Assembly: GCA_030064955.1 (NCBI GenBank)
Contig: JASJDW010000021.1
Location: 1-43,067 of the forward strand
Direction: 5' to 3'
From: Crocosphaera sp.
Lineage (GTDB): Bacteria > Cyanobacteriota > Cyanobacteriia > Cyanobacteriales > Microcystaceae
DNA length: 43,067 nt
Positions 37,515 through 43,067 of this stretch are shown here, piece by piece. Every line of letters begins with the position of its first letter. Position 1 is the stretch's first letter. Below the pieces are notes generated by a model. It had not been told where the DNA came from. It saw nothing but the letters and a program-made list of their open reading frames with translations, and did no database searches. The position numbers were made by a program, and so were the translations under genes.

Positions 37515-37603
37515 AAATTAGATTGTTGCTTCTATAATCTTTAAATTGCAGTTTAGAAACCAAAGATTATAATTTTCATTAGTTTTAGGCTAGGTCACTT
37601 TAT

Positions 37604-38017
37604 TTATTCTTCAGAATAATCCTCGGACTCCTCAGAATAACGCTCGGATTTCACCACAGATAGGTGCCGAGCATTGTGCTTACCTTCCAACCACTTGTAA
37701 CAAGGAAATGTCCATGGACCTTGTTGTACTGAATCGGGGTTGTTAACAACAATCTTATTTAGATACCATCCAGCCGCTATACCAGAATTGTCATGACGAA
37801 TTTTTACTTGAGTTATATCTCCAAGATTTGCCATTCTTAAAGTAAATTCATCGGTGTCACCTCTTTGATAGTTGTTTTCACGATTATCAAGTGAATATTC
37901 GTTGCTTTGACCTCTTGTGCCATAGAGAGTAATATAAACATTGGCGTTGGTTCCAGCATTTCGTATGTCACCAGTGTAAACTACAATTTTATATGGTACG
38001 TTTGTTAGTGCTGCCAT
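37604..38017 (-). CDS. Stand-alone PLAT/LH2 domain protein (P3)
   Basis: 137 residues from ATG 38017, preceded by AAGGAGATTGAAA. A TTG two codons upstream is rejected. The PLAT (lipoxygenase/polycystin) beta-sandwich covers residues 7-115: YKIVVYTGDIRNAGTNANVY, ITLYGTRGQSNEYSLDN, FQRGDTDEFTL-type strand, LGDITQVKIRHDNSGIAAGW, YLNKIVVNNPD and WTFPCYKWLEG are the six conserved blocks. PLAT domains bind lipids or proteins and usually accompany lipases. Here the domain is alone, with an acidic tail of Glu/Ser/Tyr repeats (SERYSEESEDYSEE). No signal peptide. Controlled by the shared promoter-like element at 38082-38146. Possibly an effector or surface-binding factor of the local regulon. Confidence 0.88.
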   Translation of the reverse strand: MAALTNVPYKIVVYTGDIRNAGTNANVYITLYGTRGQSNEYSLDNRENNYQRGDTDEFTLRMANLGDITQVKIRHDNSGIAAGWYLNKIVVNNPDSVQQGPWTFPCYKWLEGKHNARHLSVVKSERYSEESEDYSEE

Positions 38018-38081
38018 TTTCAATCTCCTTAAAATTTGGGTTGTGGACTAGAGACAAAAATTGATTTCCTGTCTTTTGTCT

Positions 38082-38146
38082 GTTCACCTTTAAGACGATC
38101 TCACCACCCGATTTCTGAATTTTTCGAGTTAGAGGCAAATTTTTTT
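38082..38146 (-). promoter_or_regulatory. Shared promoter-like element, copy 2 (PLAT gene)
   Basis: Same core as copy 1: TTTGCCTCTAACTCGAAAAA then TTCAGAAAT, nine variable bases, AGATCGTCTTA and AGGTGAAC, ending 64 bp before the PLAT start codon. The leader after the core differs from copies 1 and 3, which shows that the core itself is what is conserved. Confidence 0.7.
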
Positions 38147-38233
38147 CTCTCACCCCAACTTATTCAAATTCCTTTAAAGCTCAAACCCTTGCTGGACATG
38201 ACCTACAAGAGTTTAACTTTCTTTGTTTTAACA

Positions 38234-38269
38234 GCGATCGCTCTTCTTTGCTTAGAGAAAGGCGATCGC
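38234..38269. repeat. HIP1 pair in the 343-bp gap 38018-38360
   Basis: GCGATCGC at 38234-38241 and 38262-38269, with CTTCTTTG/TAGAGAAAG between. It lies 3' of the XRE antitoxin gene and upstream of the PLAT promoter element. A short + strand ORF across this gap (38036-38305) is not believable because it runs through the promoter element. Confidence 0.5.
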
Positions 38270-38360
38270 AAGCACGGTAAACAGTTTGTTCGTATTTATC
38301 GTTAATTTGGTGTAAACATCTATCACGAGTCAAAAGTAATCGGTTAGGGTGGTTGCAAAA

Positions 38361-38684
38361 TTATTTCACTGTAATTCTTGCTTCTGAGCAGGTTTCGGGT
38401 TTTGGTTTGATAATTATTTCTACATCATTGCCTAAAGCATTCAGAAAGCGGAACAATCGAGTAGTAGAGAAACCACTAAGCCTACCTCTTATTAAAGCAG
38501 AAACTTTAGGCTGGTCGATTCCTAACATTTCAGCAGCTTCTATTTGGGTTAATTGTTTTTGGTCAATAAGAAAACTAATTTTTGAGGCTAGTTCAGCTTT
38601 AATTAATCTTTCTTGAGGGTTTGGGAGACCTAAATGTGCAAATACATTACCGCTGCTAGTTTGTACTCTGTTGTCTTCACTCAT
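38361..38684 (-). CDS. XRE-family antitoxin (HigA-like), orphan
   Basis: 107 residues. The helix-turn-helix KQLTQIEAAEMLGIDQPKVS (about 43-62) plus ALIRGRLSGFSTTRLFRFLN and a C-terminal DVEIIIKPKP strand match the COG5606-type antitoxins, partners of Gp49/RelE-like toxins. These bind their own promoter and neutralise the toxin. In this family the toxin gene normally lies directly upstream. Here only a 28-codon toxin stub is left (38694-38780), so the antitoxin is an orphan. The first 97 bp (38599-38695) are duplicated at 37359-37455 with about 96% identity. ATG 38684 has only an A-rich leader. Confidence 0.85.
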   Translation of the reverse strand: MSEDNRVQTSSGNVFAHLGLPNPQERLIKAELASKISFLIDQKQLTQIEAAEMLGIDQPKVSALIRGRLSGFSTTRLFRFLNALGNDVEIIIKPKPETCSEARITVK

Positions 38685-38693
38685 TTTTTCAAT

Positions 38694-38780
38694 TTATTGT
38701 GGGTTTGATTTATGAGTTTTAATAGCTAACTTTAGTCTTTTCTGAATTAGTTCGATATCTTGAGGAGGGGTTGCATTTTG
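38694..38780 (-). pseudogene. C-terminal stub of the partner toxin gene
   Basis: Minus strand codons read QNATPPQDIELIQKRLKLAI then KTHKSNPQ and a stop 9 bp before the antitoxin ATG. A Lys/Arg-rich helix starting with TPxxDIELxxKRL is the usual end of Gp49/HigB-type toxins. A stop codon precedes it in frame, so the catalytic part is gone. The identification relies on 28 residues and position. Confidence 0.5.
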
Positions 38781-38835
38781 TTAAACTAAATAATGTGCTA
38801 AAGTACAACTAAGATTGTACCAATAAAGCCAACAA

Positions 38836-39045
38836 ATGAGACGGACACTATATATACCAGATGAATTATGGGAGCAATTGAGGGATTACTTAAAACAACA
38901 TCCTCAAGAAAATGCTTCTAGTGTTGTCCAAGTTGCCCTCAGAGACAAATTACGCCCCCGTAACTGAGAAAGATTATTAGAATTGGCAGGGATAGTAGAA
39001 TCTGCACCTGTTGATGCTTCTAGCGATAAAGAACATCGTTGTTGA
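38836..39045 (+). pseudogene. Ribbon-helix-helix antitoxin, stopped by TGA and cut by the TnpB element
   Basis: ATG 38836 reads MRRTLYIPDELWEQLRDYLK, QHPQENASSVVQVALRDKLR, PRN, then TGA at 38965. The frame continues after the TGA as ERLLELAGIVESAPVDASSD, KEHRC to a stop at 39043, which overlaps the first bases of the transposon right end. The first part is a complete RHH DNA-binding domain of the CopG/VapB kind and the LLELAGIVES part its usual toxin-binding side. A 43-residue protein with only the DNA-binding part may still be made. No toxin gene follows; the transposon is there instead. Confidence 0.65.
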
Positions 39046-39083
39046 CATCCTCACCGCCCTATAAGTGCGGTGATTCCCAGACC

Positions 39084-40367
39084 TCACGATCTAAGTTTCT
39101 GCTTCAATGCAGTCGCCTTCCGAGATTTACTCTCTTCAGGTCTTACACTCGCTCCACAGACTGACACCCCAAAGGGGTTCGGCAGTCGCTCATGGGGTAA
39201 ACCCCCAAGACCGCGCTGCCTCACCGCTTGCCCTGCGGCCAAAATATTCTTACTTGCGTTAATGTCGCGGTCATGGTTAGTCCCACATTTAGGACACTCC
39301 CATTCACGAATATTTAACGGTAATTTATCTACAATGTGACCGCAATCGCCACAGCGTTTGCTACTAGGAAAATAGCGGTCAATCTTAATTAATTCTTTGC
39401 CGTACCACTCACATTTATATTCTAGTTGTCGGTTTAATTCTCCCCAACTAGCGTCACTAATTGACTTAGCTAATTTATGGTGTCTTGGTGCGCGTTCCCT
39501 TGCGCCGTTCGACGGCGCGGGGTCGCACCGCTTTTTAACCATATTTTTAATGGCTAAATCTTCAACAGCAATTAAGTCATTTTCTTGAACGAGTTTAGTT
39601 GTTAACTTGTGGAGAAAATCGGTACGAGCATCTTTAATTTGAGCGTGTACTCTAGCTACTTCTAGCCTTGCTTTATAGTAGTTGTTTGAGTCTTTGGTTT
39701 TCCGACTCAAAGCTTTTTGTTTTCTTCTTAACTTTTTATGCAAGCGGTTCCAATGTTTAGGATTAGTTATCTTTTCTGAATTACTCGTAGTAATTAGACT
39801 GGTAACTCCTACATCAATTCCTACTTGTTTACCGGTTTTTGGTAATGGCTTGATAGTTGGATCTTTAACCAATATTGACACGAACCAACGTCCCGATGGG
39901 TCGAGTTTAACTGTTACTGTAGATGGCTTACTATCTTGAGGTAAAAATCGACTCCAAACAATATTTAGAGGTTCTTTACACTTAGCTAAAAACAGCTTAC
40001 CATCTCTCCATTTAAAAGCAGACTTAGTAAATTCTGCACTACCTCCATTCCGTTTTTTCTTAAAGTTAGGATATTTAGATCGTTGAGCATGAAAATTGGT
40101 AAAAGCTGTTTGAAGATGTCTTAAACACTGTTGTAATGGAACACAGCTAACCTCCGACAGAAAATCTAAGTCTTCAAGCTTTTTCCACTGGGTTAACAAG
40201 CTTGATGTTTGTCCGTAACCTATTCGTTCTTGCCTTTCATACCAACCTTCAGTACGCACTGCTAAGGCCTTGTTATATACTAAGCGGACGCAGCCCATTG
40301 TTCGTCGCAAGAGGTTTTCTTGCGACGGGGTTGGGTAAAACCTGAATCGATAGGCACGTTCTCTCAT
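39084..40367 (-). CDS. tnpB: TnpB RNA-guided endonuclease with two in-frame insertions
   Basis: 427 residues. RuvC-like catalytic residues are all present: Asp185 in VGIDVGVTSL, Glu269 in AVEDLAIKNM, Asp366/Asp368 in NHDRDINAS. The zinc finger has Cys339, Cys342, Cys358 and Cys361. TnpB cuts DNA using an RNA from the transposon end and helps retain the element. Two stretches foreign to the family interrupt the consensus: residues about 279-296 (KRCDPAPSNGARERAPRH) between NMVK and HKLAKSISDASW, and about 382-400 (VRQRGLGGLPHERLPNPFG) between AAGQA and VSVCGASVRPEESKS. Both come from palindromic DNA and keep the frame. The second falls in the region expected to encode part of the guide RNA. 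Activity is uncertain. Confidence 0.9.
   Translation of the reverse strand: MRERAYRFRFYPTPSQENLLRRTMGCVRLVYNKALAVRTEGWYERQERIGYGQTSSLLTQWKKLEDLDFLSEVSCVPLQQCLRHLQTAFTNFHAQRSKYPNFKKKRNGGSAEFTKSAFKWRDGKLFLAKCKEPLNIVWSRFLPQDSKPSTVTVKLDPSGRWFVSILVKDPTIKPLPKTGKQVGIDVGVTSLITTSNSEKITNPKHWNRLHKKLRRKQKALSRKTKDSNNYYKARLEVARVHAQIKDARTDFLHKLTTKLVQENDLIAVEDLAIKNMVKKRCDPAPSNGARERAPRHHKLAKSISDASWGELNRQLEYKCEWYGKELIKIDRYFPSSKRCGDCGHIVDKLPLNIREWECPKCGTNHDRDINASKNILAAGQAVRQRGLGGLPHERLPNPFGVSVCGASVRPEESKSRKATALKQKLRS
39165..39220. repeat. Palindromic insertion 2 inside tnpB
   Basis: GGCAG...CTGCC ends at 39181-39220 with an inner GGGGTAAACCCC, next to a second small palindrome CCCCAAAGGGG (about 39167-39177). 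The CTTGGGGG...CATGAGCGACTGCC pattern is a known kind of short dispersed repeat in cyanobacteria. Confidence 0.65.
39487..39529. repeat. Palindromic insertion 1 inside tnpB
   Basis: Outer arms GGTGCG (39487-39492) and CGCACC (39524-39529), inner arms GCGCCGT and ACGGCGC (39502-39518) with loop TCG. Very GC-rich in contrast to the surrounding gene. Confidence 0.7.
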
Positions 40368-40458
40368 CCCTCACATTCTAACATATCTTTTGTGACTATG
40401 CTAGACTAAGAGAATAAAGCCGCGCTAAAGACGCGGGGTTTCAGACCCAAAATTTTCG

Positions 40459-40689
40459 ATGAATATTGATACAGAAATCTGGCAAACGGTTATGGAATTG
40501 CCAGAATCACTAAAAAAAGAACTTCTACATTATGCTAAGTATCTGAGGGAAAACTACTCAAAAGATGTTTCATCAGAGCAGCATTCTGTCAAAAAACGTC
40601 GTTCAGGCATCTTAAAAGGAACATTTGTTCTACCATTGCCCGATGATTTTGATGAGCCATTGGAAGATTTTAAGGAATACATGGAATGA
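40459..40689 (+). CDS. DUF2281-type antitoxin (VapB-like)
   Basis: 76 residues. LPESLKKELLHYAKYLRENY is the DUF2281 helix, followed by a basic linker KKRRSGILKGTFVLPLPDDF and the acidic tail FDEPLEDFKEYME that binds the toxin. It lies directly upstream of a PIN toxin and overlaps it by 4 bp (ATGA), the usual order for such toxin-antitoxin pairs. The antitoxin also normally represses its promoter. The start ATG 40459 lies 11 bp after the transposon left end, so the promoter must lie within or beyond the element. The pair appears intact. Confidence 0.88.
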   Translation: MNIDTEIWQTVMELPESLKKELLHYAKYLRENYSKDVSSEQHSVKKRRSGILKGTFVLPLPDDFDEPLEDFKEYME

Positions 40690-41072
40690 GTGATTTTTTG
40701 TTAGATACTCATGCCTTTATCTGGTTATCTGAAAATGATTCTAACTTACCGGACAATCTAAGGGATATGATTGATGTAGCAGATAGGGTTTATCTCAGTA
40801 TTGCTAGTCTCTGGGAAATTGCTATTAAGTTAAATCTTGGTAAGTTATCACTACAAAGAAGCTATGAAACGATTGAGGCTGAACTTGAATCTTCAGATAT
40901 TCTCTTACTACCTATTTCATTTATTGACACTCTGCAAATTCGTCATCTACCATTACATCATCGCGATCCCTTTGACAGAATGTTAATCGCTCAAGCAATC
41001 AATAGATCCTTTGTTTTAATTAGTCAGGACACTAAATTTGATGCTTATTCAGTTCAGAGATTATGGATATAA
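40686..41072 (+). CDS. PIN-domain toxin (VapC-like ribonuclease)
   Basis: 128 residues. PIN-domain acidic residues are visible: Asp7 in FLLDTHAFIWL, Glu43 in SLWEIAIK, Asp95 in HRDPFDRMLIAQA and the last Asp in LISQDTKFDAY. All four positions of the metal-dependent RNase site are kept. Toxins of this type cut tRNA or rRNA and are held in check by the upstream antitoxin, with which it shares ATGA. The length fits the family. The active pair contrasts with two broken toxin-antitoxin remnants at 38361-39045. Confidence 0.92.
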   Translation: MSDFLLDTHAFIWLSENDSNLPDNLRDMIDVADRVYLSIASLWEIAIKLNLGKLSLQRSYETIEAELESSDILLLPISFIDTLQIRHLPLHHRDPFDRMLIAQAINRSFVLISQDTKFDAYSVQRLWI

Positions 41073-41115
41073 ATTAAATATAACGAGGTAATCGCCCTAT
41101 TCAAAAAAACAAAAA

Positions 41116-41208
41116 GCGATCGCTCTACCCCAGAAAGTTAAGAAATGCGATCGCCCTATTCAAAAACACAACAAACGATCGCCCTTTCTATTGAAGAAAA
41201 GCGATCGC
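41116..41208. repeat. Cluster of HIP1 sites
   Basis: GCGATCGC at 41116-41123, 41147-41154 and 41201-41208 and a variant ACGATCGC at 41175-41182, each about 25 bases apart. It lies between the PIN toxin gene (+) and the small gene at 41218 (-), that is between two convergent 3' ends. Confidence 0.65.
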
Positions 41209-41217
41209 TATGTTGAT

Positions 41218-41535
41218 TTAGTATGTATCTTGAGAATATGTATATTCAGTGGCGATAAAACAAAAATGTGTGGGAACAAATTGTCCTTGATTGTTTAATG
41301 TCGTCACATATATCGCATTTGGACCAGCACCGATGGTTACGCAGGTTATTGCATCATCGAATTCCCATGCCTGACAGACTATATTACATTGTTGCAATTC
41401 GTCAAATGTTATTTTGTATCCACCATCAGCCATATAACGTATATCTGACGCTTTGACAAACTCTGCCGTATATCCTTGACCTACAGATTTTTTAACATCT
41501 CTGCCGATAGTACCAGAAACAATTGTTTTTGTCAT
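41218..41535 (-). CDS. Small unknown protein P4 (105 aa), promoter-linked group
   Basis: Unrecognised. Soluble, no signal peptide. Likely beta-rich: KTIVSGTIGRDVKKSVGQGY, YKITFDELQQCNIVCQAWEF, AITCVTIGAGPNAIYVTTLN and QFVPTHFCFIATEYTY. Contains Cys-rich middle strands (QQCNIVCQ, TCVT, HFCF). AAAGGAGT before ATG 41535 is a strong ribosome-binding site. Its upstream region (41541-41632) is nearly identical over about 90 bp to that of the P1 gene 5 kb away, including leader and ribosome-binding site, which suggests duplication of the promoter or of an ancestral gene whose coding parts diverged. The C-terminus HFCFIA... is only vaguely like the HFGLCFYEA end of P1. Function unknown. Confidence 0.62.
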   Translation of the reverse strand: MTKTIVSGTIGRDVKKSVGQGYTAEFVKASDIRYMADGGYKITFDELQQCNIVCQAWEFDDAITCVTIGAGPNAIYVTTLNNQGQFVPTHFCFIATEYTYSQDTY

Positions 41536-41540
41536 GATTG

Positions 41541-41632
41541 ACTCCTTTTTGTGATTTTGTTTTGTTGTTCACTTATAAGACGATCTCCCCACCCCATTTC
41601 TGAATTTTTCGAGTTAGAGGCAAATTTTTTTT
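41541..41632 (-). promoter_or_regulatory. Shared promoter-like element, copy 3 (P4 gene)
   Basis: Core 41567-41632, minus strand TTTGCCTCTAACTCGAAAAA then TTCAGAAAT, nine bases, AGATCGTCTTATAAGTGAAC, then a leader identical to copy 1 up to the ribosome-binding site. Start codon about 45 nt after CGTC, a normal distance for a promoter. Further upstream (41633-41787) the 312-bp gap shows nothing else but one HIP1-like site near 41774. Confidence 0.72.
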
Positions 41633-41787
41633 GACTTGATTGATTTTGTCAACTGTGCTATAAAGCCCACAATTCTTTTACTGCCTACCTTATAGCCATT
41701 TTGCTCTTGGTATTAATAGCACCATATTTATCTGAGCAAAAATCCAAATGAGGACAAGAAACTATGAAAAGAGCGATCGCAGTTAAC

Positions 41788-41848
41788 GAAGTCAGAAGTT
41801 AGAACCTAAAATTAAGTGTATTTCACTCGTTAAGCGAAACGCTGTATA
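41788..41848. repeat. Diverged half of a TATAGC element at the kinase start
   Basis: GTCAGAAGTTAGAACCTAAA followed by AAGTGTATTTCACTCG and GCGAAACGCTGTATATG resembles the right half of copy D (GTCAGAACTTAAATG...GAAACGCTCTAT). Its terminal TAT runs straight into the kinase ATG. Confidence 0.55.
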
Positions 41849-43067
41849 TGAAACCCAAATATCAAATCCTCGACAAAATCTATGAAAGTGCTAATTCATT
41901 GGTCTATCGAGCTTCTCTCAAGCCCGATAATCAGCCTATTATTCTTAAAATTCTCAAAGAAAACTATCCTACTCCCTCAGAACTAACCCGCTACAGACAG
42001 GAGTATGAAATTACTCGTTCTTTAAACGCGGATAATATCGTTAAAGCCTATGGTTTGGAGCGATATAAAAATAGTTTGGTTATGCTGTTAGAAGACTTTG
42101 GCGGTCAATCCTTAAAGTTATTATTGTCCCAGAGTAAATTCAGCTTAGAAAACTTTCTCACGATTGCAATTAAGATAACTGATAGTTTAGCTACAATTCA
42201 CAATGCTAATATTGTCCATAAAGATATTACCCCTGCCAATATTGTCTATAATTCTCAAACAGAACAACTCAAAATCATCGATTTTGGTATTTCTACCCGT
42301 TTATCCCAAGAATTTTTGAGCGTTCTACCTCCCGAACAATTAGAAGGAACTTTAGCTTATATTGCCCCAGAACAAACAGGAAGAATGAACCGAGGCATAG
42401 ATTACCGCAGTGATTTTTATTCTCTTGGTATTACTTTCTATGAACTCTTAACCCATCAGCTTCCTTTTACAACTACTGACCCCATGGAGTTAGTCCATTG
42501 TCATATCGCCCAACAGCCATTAGCAGTTCATCAACTAATTCCTGATATTCCTGTAGCTATATCAGATATCATCGACAAGCTGTTAACGAAGACACCAGAA
42601 GAGAGATATCAAAGTGCCAGGGGAATTAAAGCTGATTTAGAAACTTGTCTTAATCAATTAAAGTCGCAAGGAGAAATTTCTCCGTTTTCTTTAGGTAGTC
42701 AAGATATTACTGACAAGTTTTATATTCCTCAAAAACTTTATGGTAGAGAACAAGAAGTTAATCAACTTTTAACTGCTTTTGAGCAAGTTAGCCAAGGGAC
42801 AACGGGAATGATTCTCGTTTCTGGTTATTCTGGGATTGGCAAATCTGCATTAGTCAATGAAATTCATAAACCCATTACTCGGCAACGAGGACAGTTTATT
42901 AGTGGTAAATTTGATCAGTTGCAGCGAGATATTCCCTATTCTGCTATTACTCAAGCTTTTCAAGACTTAATTCGTAAACTGTTAAGTGAGCCAGAAGAAA
43001 CGCTACAAACTTGGAAGAAGAAAATTTTAGAAGCTTTAGGAAATAATGCTCAAATTATTATCGATGT
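41848..43067 (+). CDS. Large Ser/Thr kinase with ATPase domain (multi-sensor kinase), 5' part
   Basis: Open to the window end: 406 residues of a gene that probably runs much further. Kinase domain (1-265): Lys34 in IILKILK, HKDITPANI with catalytic Asp126, DFG at 145-147 and YIAPEQTGRMNRGIDYRSDF, the activation and substrate region typical of the cyanobacterial multi-sensor kinases. The glycine loop is replaced by IYESANSLVYRA, as in that family. An ATPase domain begins after YGREQEVNQLLTAF with Walker A GYSGIGKSALVNE. In relatives GAF and histidine kinase domains follow (about 1,800 residues), which cannot be seen here. No good ribosome-binding site before ATG 41848; a repeat end occupies that place. 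A signalling role beside the sigma/ATPase genes is inference. Confidence 0.88.
   Translation, partial: MKPKYQILDKIYESANSLVYRASLKPDNQPIILKILKENYPTPSELTRYRQEYEITRSLNADNIVKAYGLERYKNSLVMLLEDFGGQSLKLLLSQSKFSLENFLTIAIKITDSLATIHNANIVHKDITPANIVYNSQTEQLKIIDFGISTRLSQEFLSVLPPEQLEGTLAYIAPEQTGRMNRGIDYRSDFYSLGITFYELLTHQLPFTTTDPMELVHCHIAQQPLAVHQLIPDIPVAISDIIDKLLTKTPEERYQSARGIKADLETCLNQLKSQGEISPFSLGSQDITDKFYIPQKLYGREQEVNQLLTAFEQVSQGTTGMILVSGYSGIGKSALVNEIHKPITRQRGQFISGKFDQLQRDIPYSAITQAFQDLIRKLLSEPEETLQTWKKKILEALGNNAQIIID

Larger units (their letters stand above)
39041..40447 (-). mobile_element. IS200/IS605-type element carrying tnpB only
   Basis: Right end from GTTGACATCCTCACCGCCCT (39041) with hairpin CACCGC/GCGGTG, left end 40380-40447 with hairpin CCGCG/CGCGG followed by GGGGTTTCAGACCC. 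tnpB is read leftward between them. No tnpA (HUH transposase) is present, so the element depends on one elsewhere. The left end matches the solo end at 18687-18767. Bounds are good to a few bases. A guide RNA (omega-RNA) would be expected from the tnpB 3' part through the right end. Confidence 0.8.

Noticed and set aside
37331-37516. Start of the antitoxin-GH18 chimera at 37516
   Set aside because: The extra 24 codons run through a HIP1 pair; the duplicated antitoxin start at 37444 is the natural one.
38036-38305. + strand ORF of 89 codons with a hydrophobic stretch
   Set aside because: It runs straight through the shared promoter-like element and a HIP1 pair; no ribosome-binding site and no family resemblance.
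41116-41208. Regularly spaced GCGATCGC considered as CRISPR repeats
   Set aside because: The octamer is the common HIP1 site; the repeats are only 8 bp and no cas gene is near.

Overview
The window looks like chromosomal DNA from a low-GC cyanobacterium. It carries many HIP1 octamers (GCGATCGC), a photosystem II cytochrome c550 gene, a PAP/fibrillin gene, PEP-CTERM secreted proteins, a CrhR-type RNA helicase tail and dense dispersed palindromic repeats. A starch synthase resembling granule-bound starch synthase (GBSS) points to unicellular diazotrophs of the Crocosphaera/Cyanothece type. The genus is an inference; no 16S or nif gene is present.

Layout. 1-8131: helicase tail, two PEP-CTERM-type proteins, an amino-acid-type solute-binding protein, a class A penicillin-binding protein, psbV and a tandem two-domain histidine phosphatase. 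8255-12971: a tight + strand run of two GT-C type membrane glycosyltransferases and a CPBP membrane protease. 13079-21233: a TPR-like protein, an ABC exporter, the GBSS-like synthase, a small tautomerase, a fibrillin-type protein, gatA and an alpha/beta hydrolase. 21449-28994: pirin, an 11-residue-repeat coiled-coil protein, mnmG, phosphoglucomutase (pgm) and a patatin lipase. Pgm supplies the glucose-1-phosphate from which ADP-glucose is made, so it and the synthase belong to one storage-glucan pathway although they are not adjacent.

28995-43067 is accessory and rearranged. It holds an ECF-like sigma factor overlapping a TPR gene, an AAA-like ATPase with an N-terminal VMAP-type HTH, and three small minus-strand genes (one a lone PLAT domain). 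The three small genes share a nearly identical promoter-like element of about 65 bp. The same area has a broken GH18 gene fused to a duplicated antitoxin 5' end, an XRE antitoxin with only a toxin stub, a stop-interrupted RHH antitoxin, a TnpB element carrying two in-frame palindromic insertions, an intact DUF2281/PIN toxin-antitoxin pair, and the start of a giant Ser/Thr kinase. The most likely undescribed system is the sigma factor/TPR/ATPase set with its promoter-linked small proteins.

Non-coding DNA is repeat-rich. There is a MITE-like family with TATAGC ends (five copies plus fragments), a family with AACCTGAGTTCG ends, a GTGGGCAAA hairpin family, HIP1 clusters, a solo IS200/IS605-type left end upstream of gatA, and a kinase gene remnant. 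I saw no tRNA, rRNA or CRISPR array.
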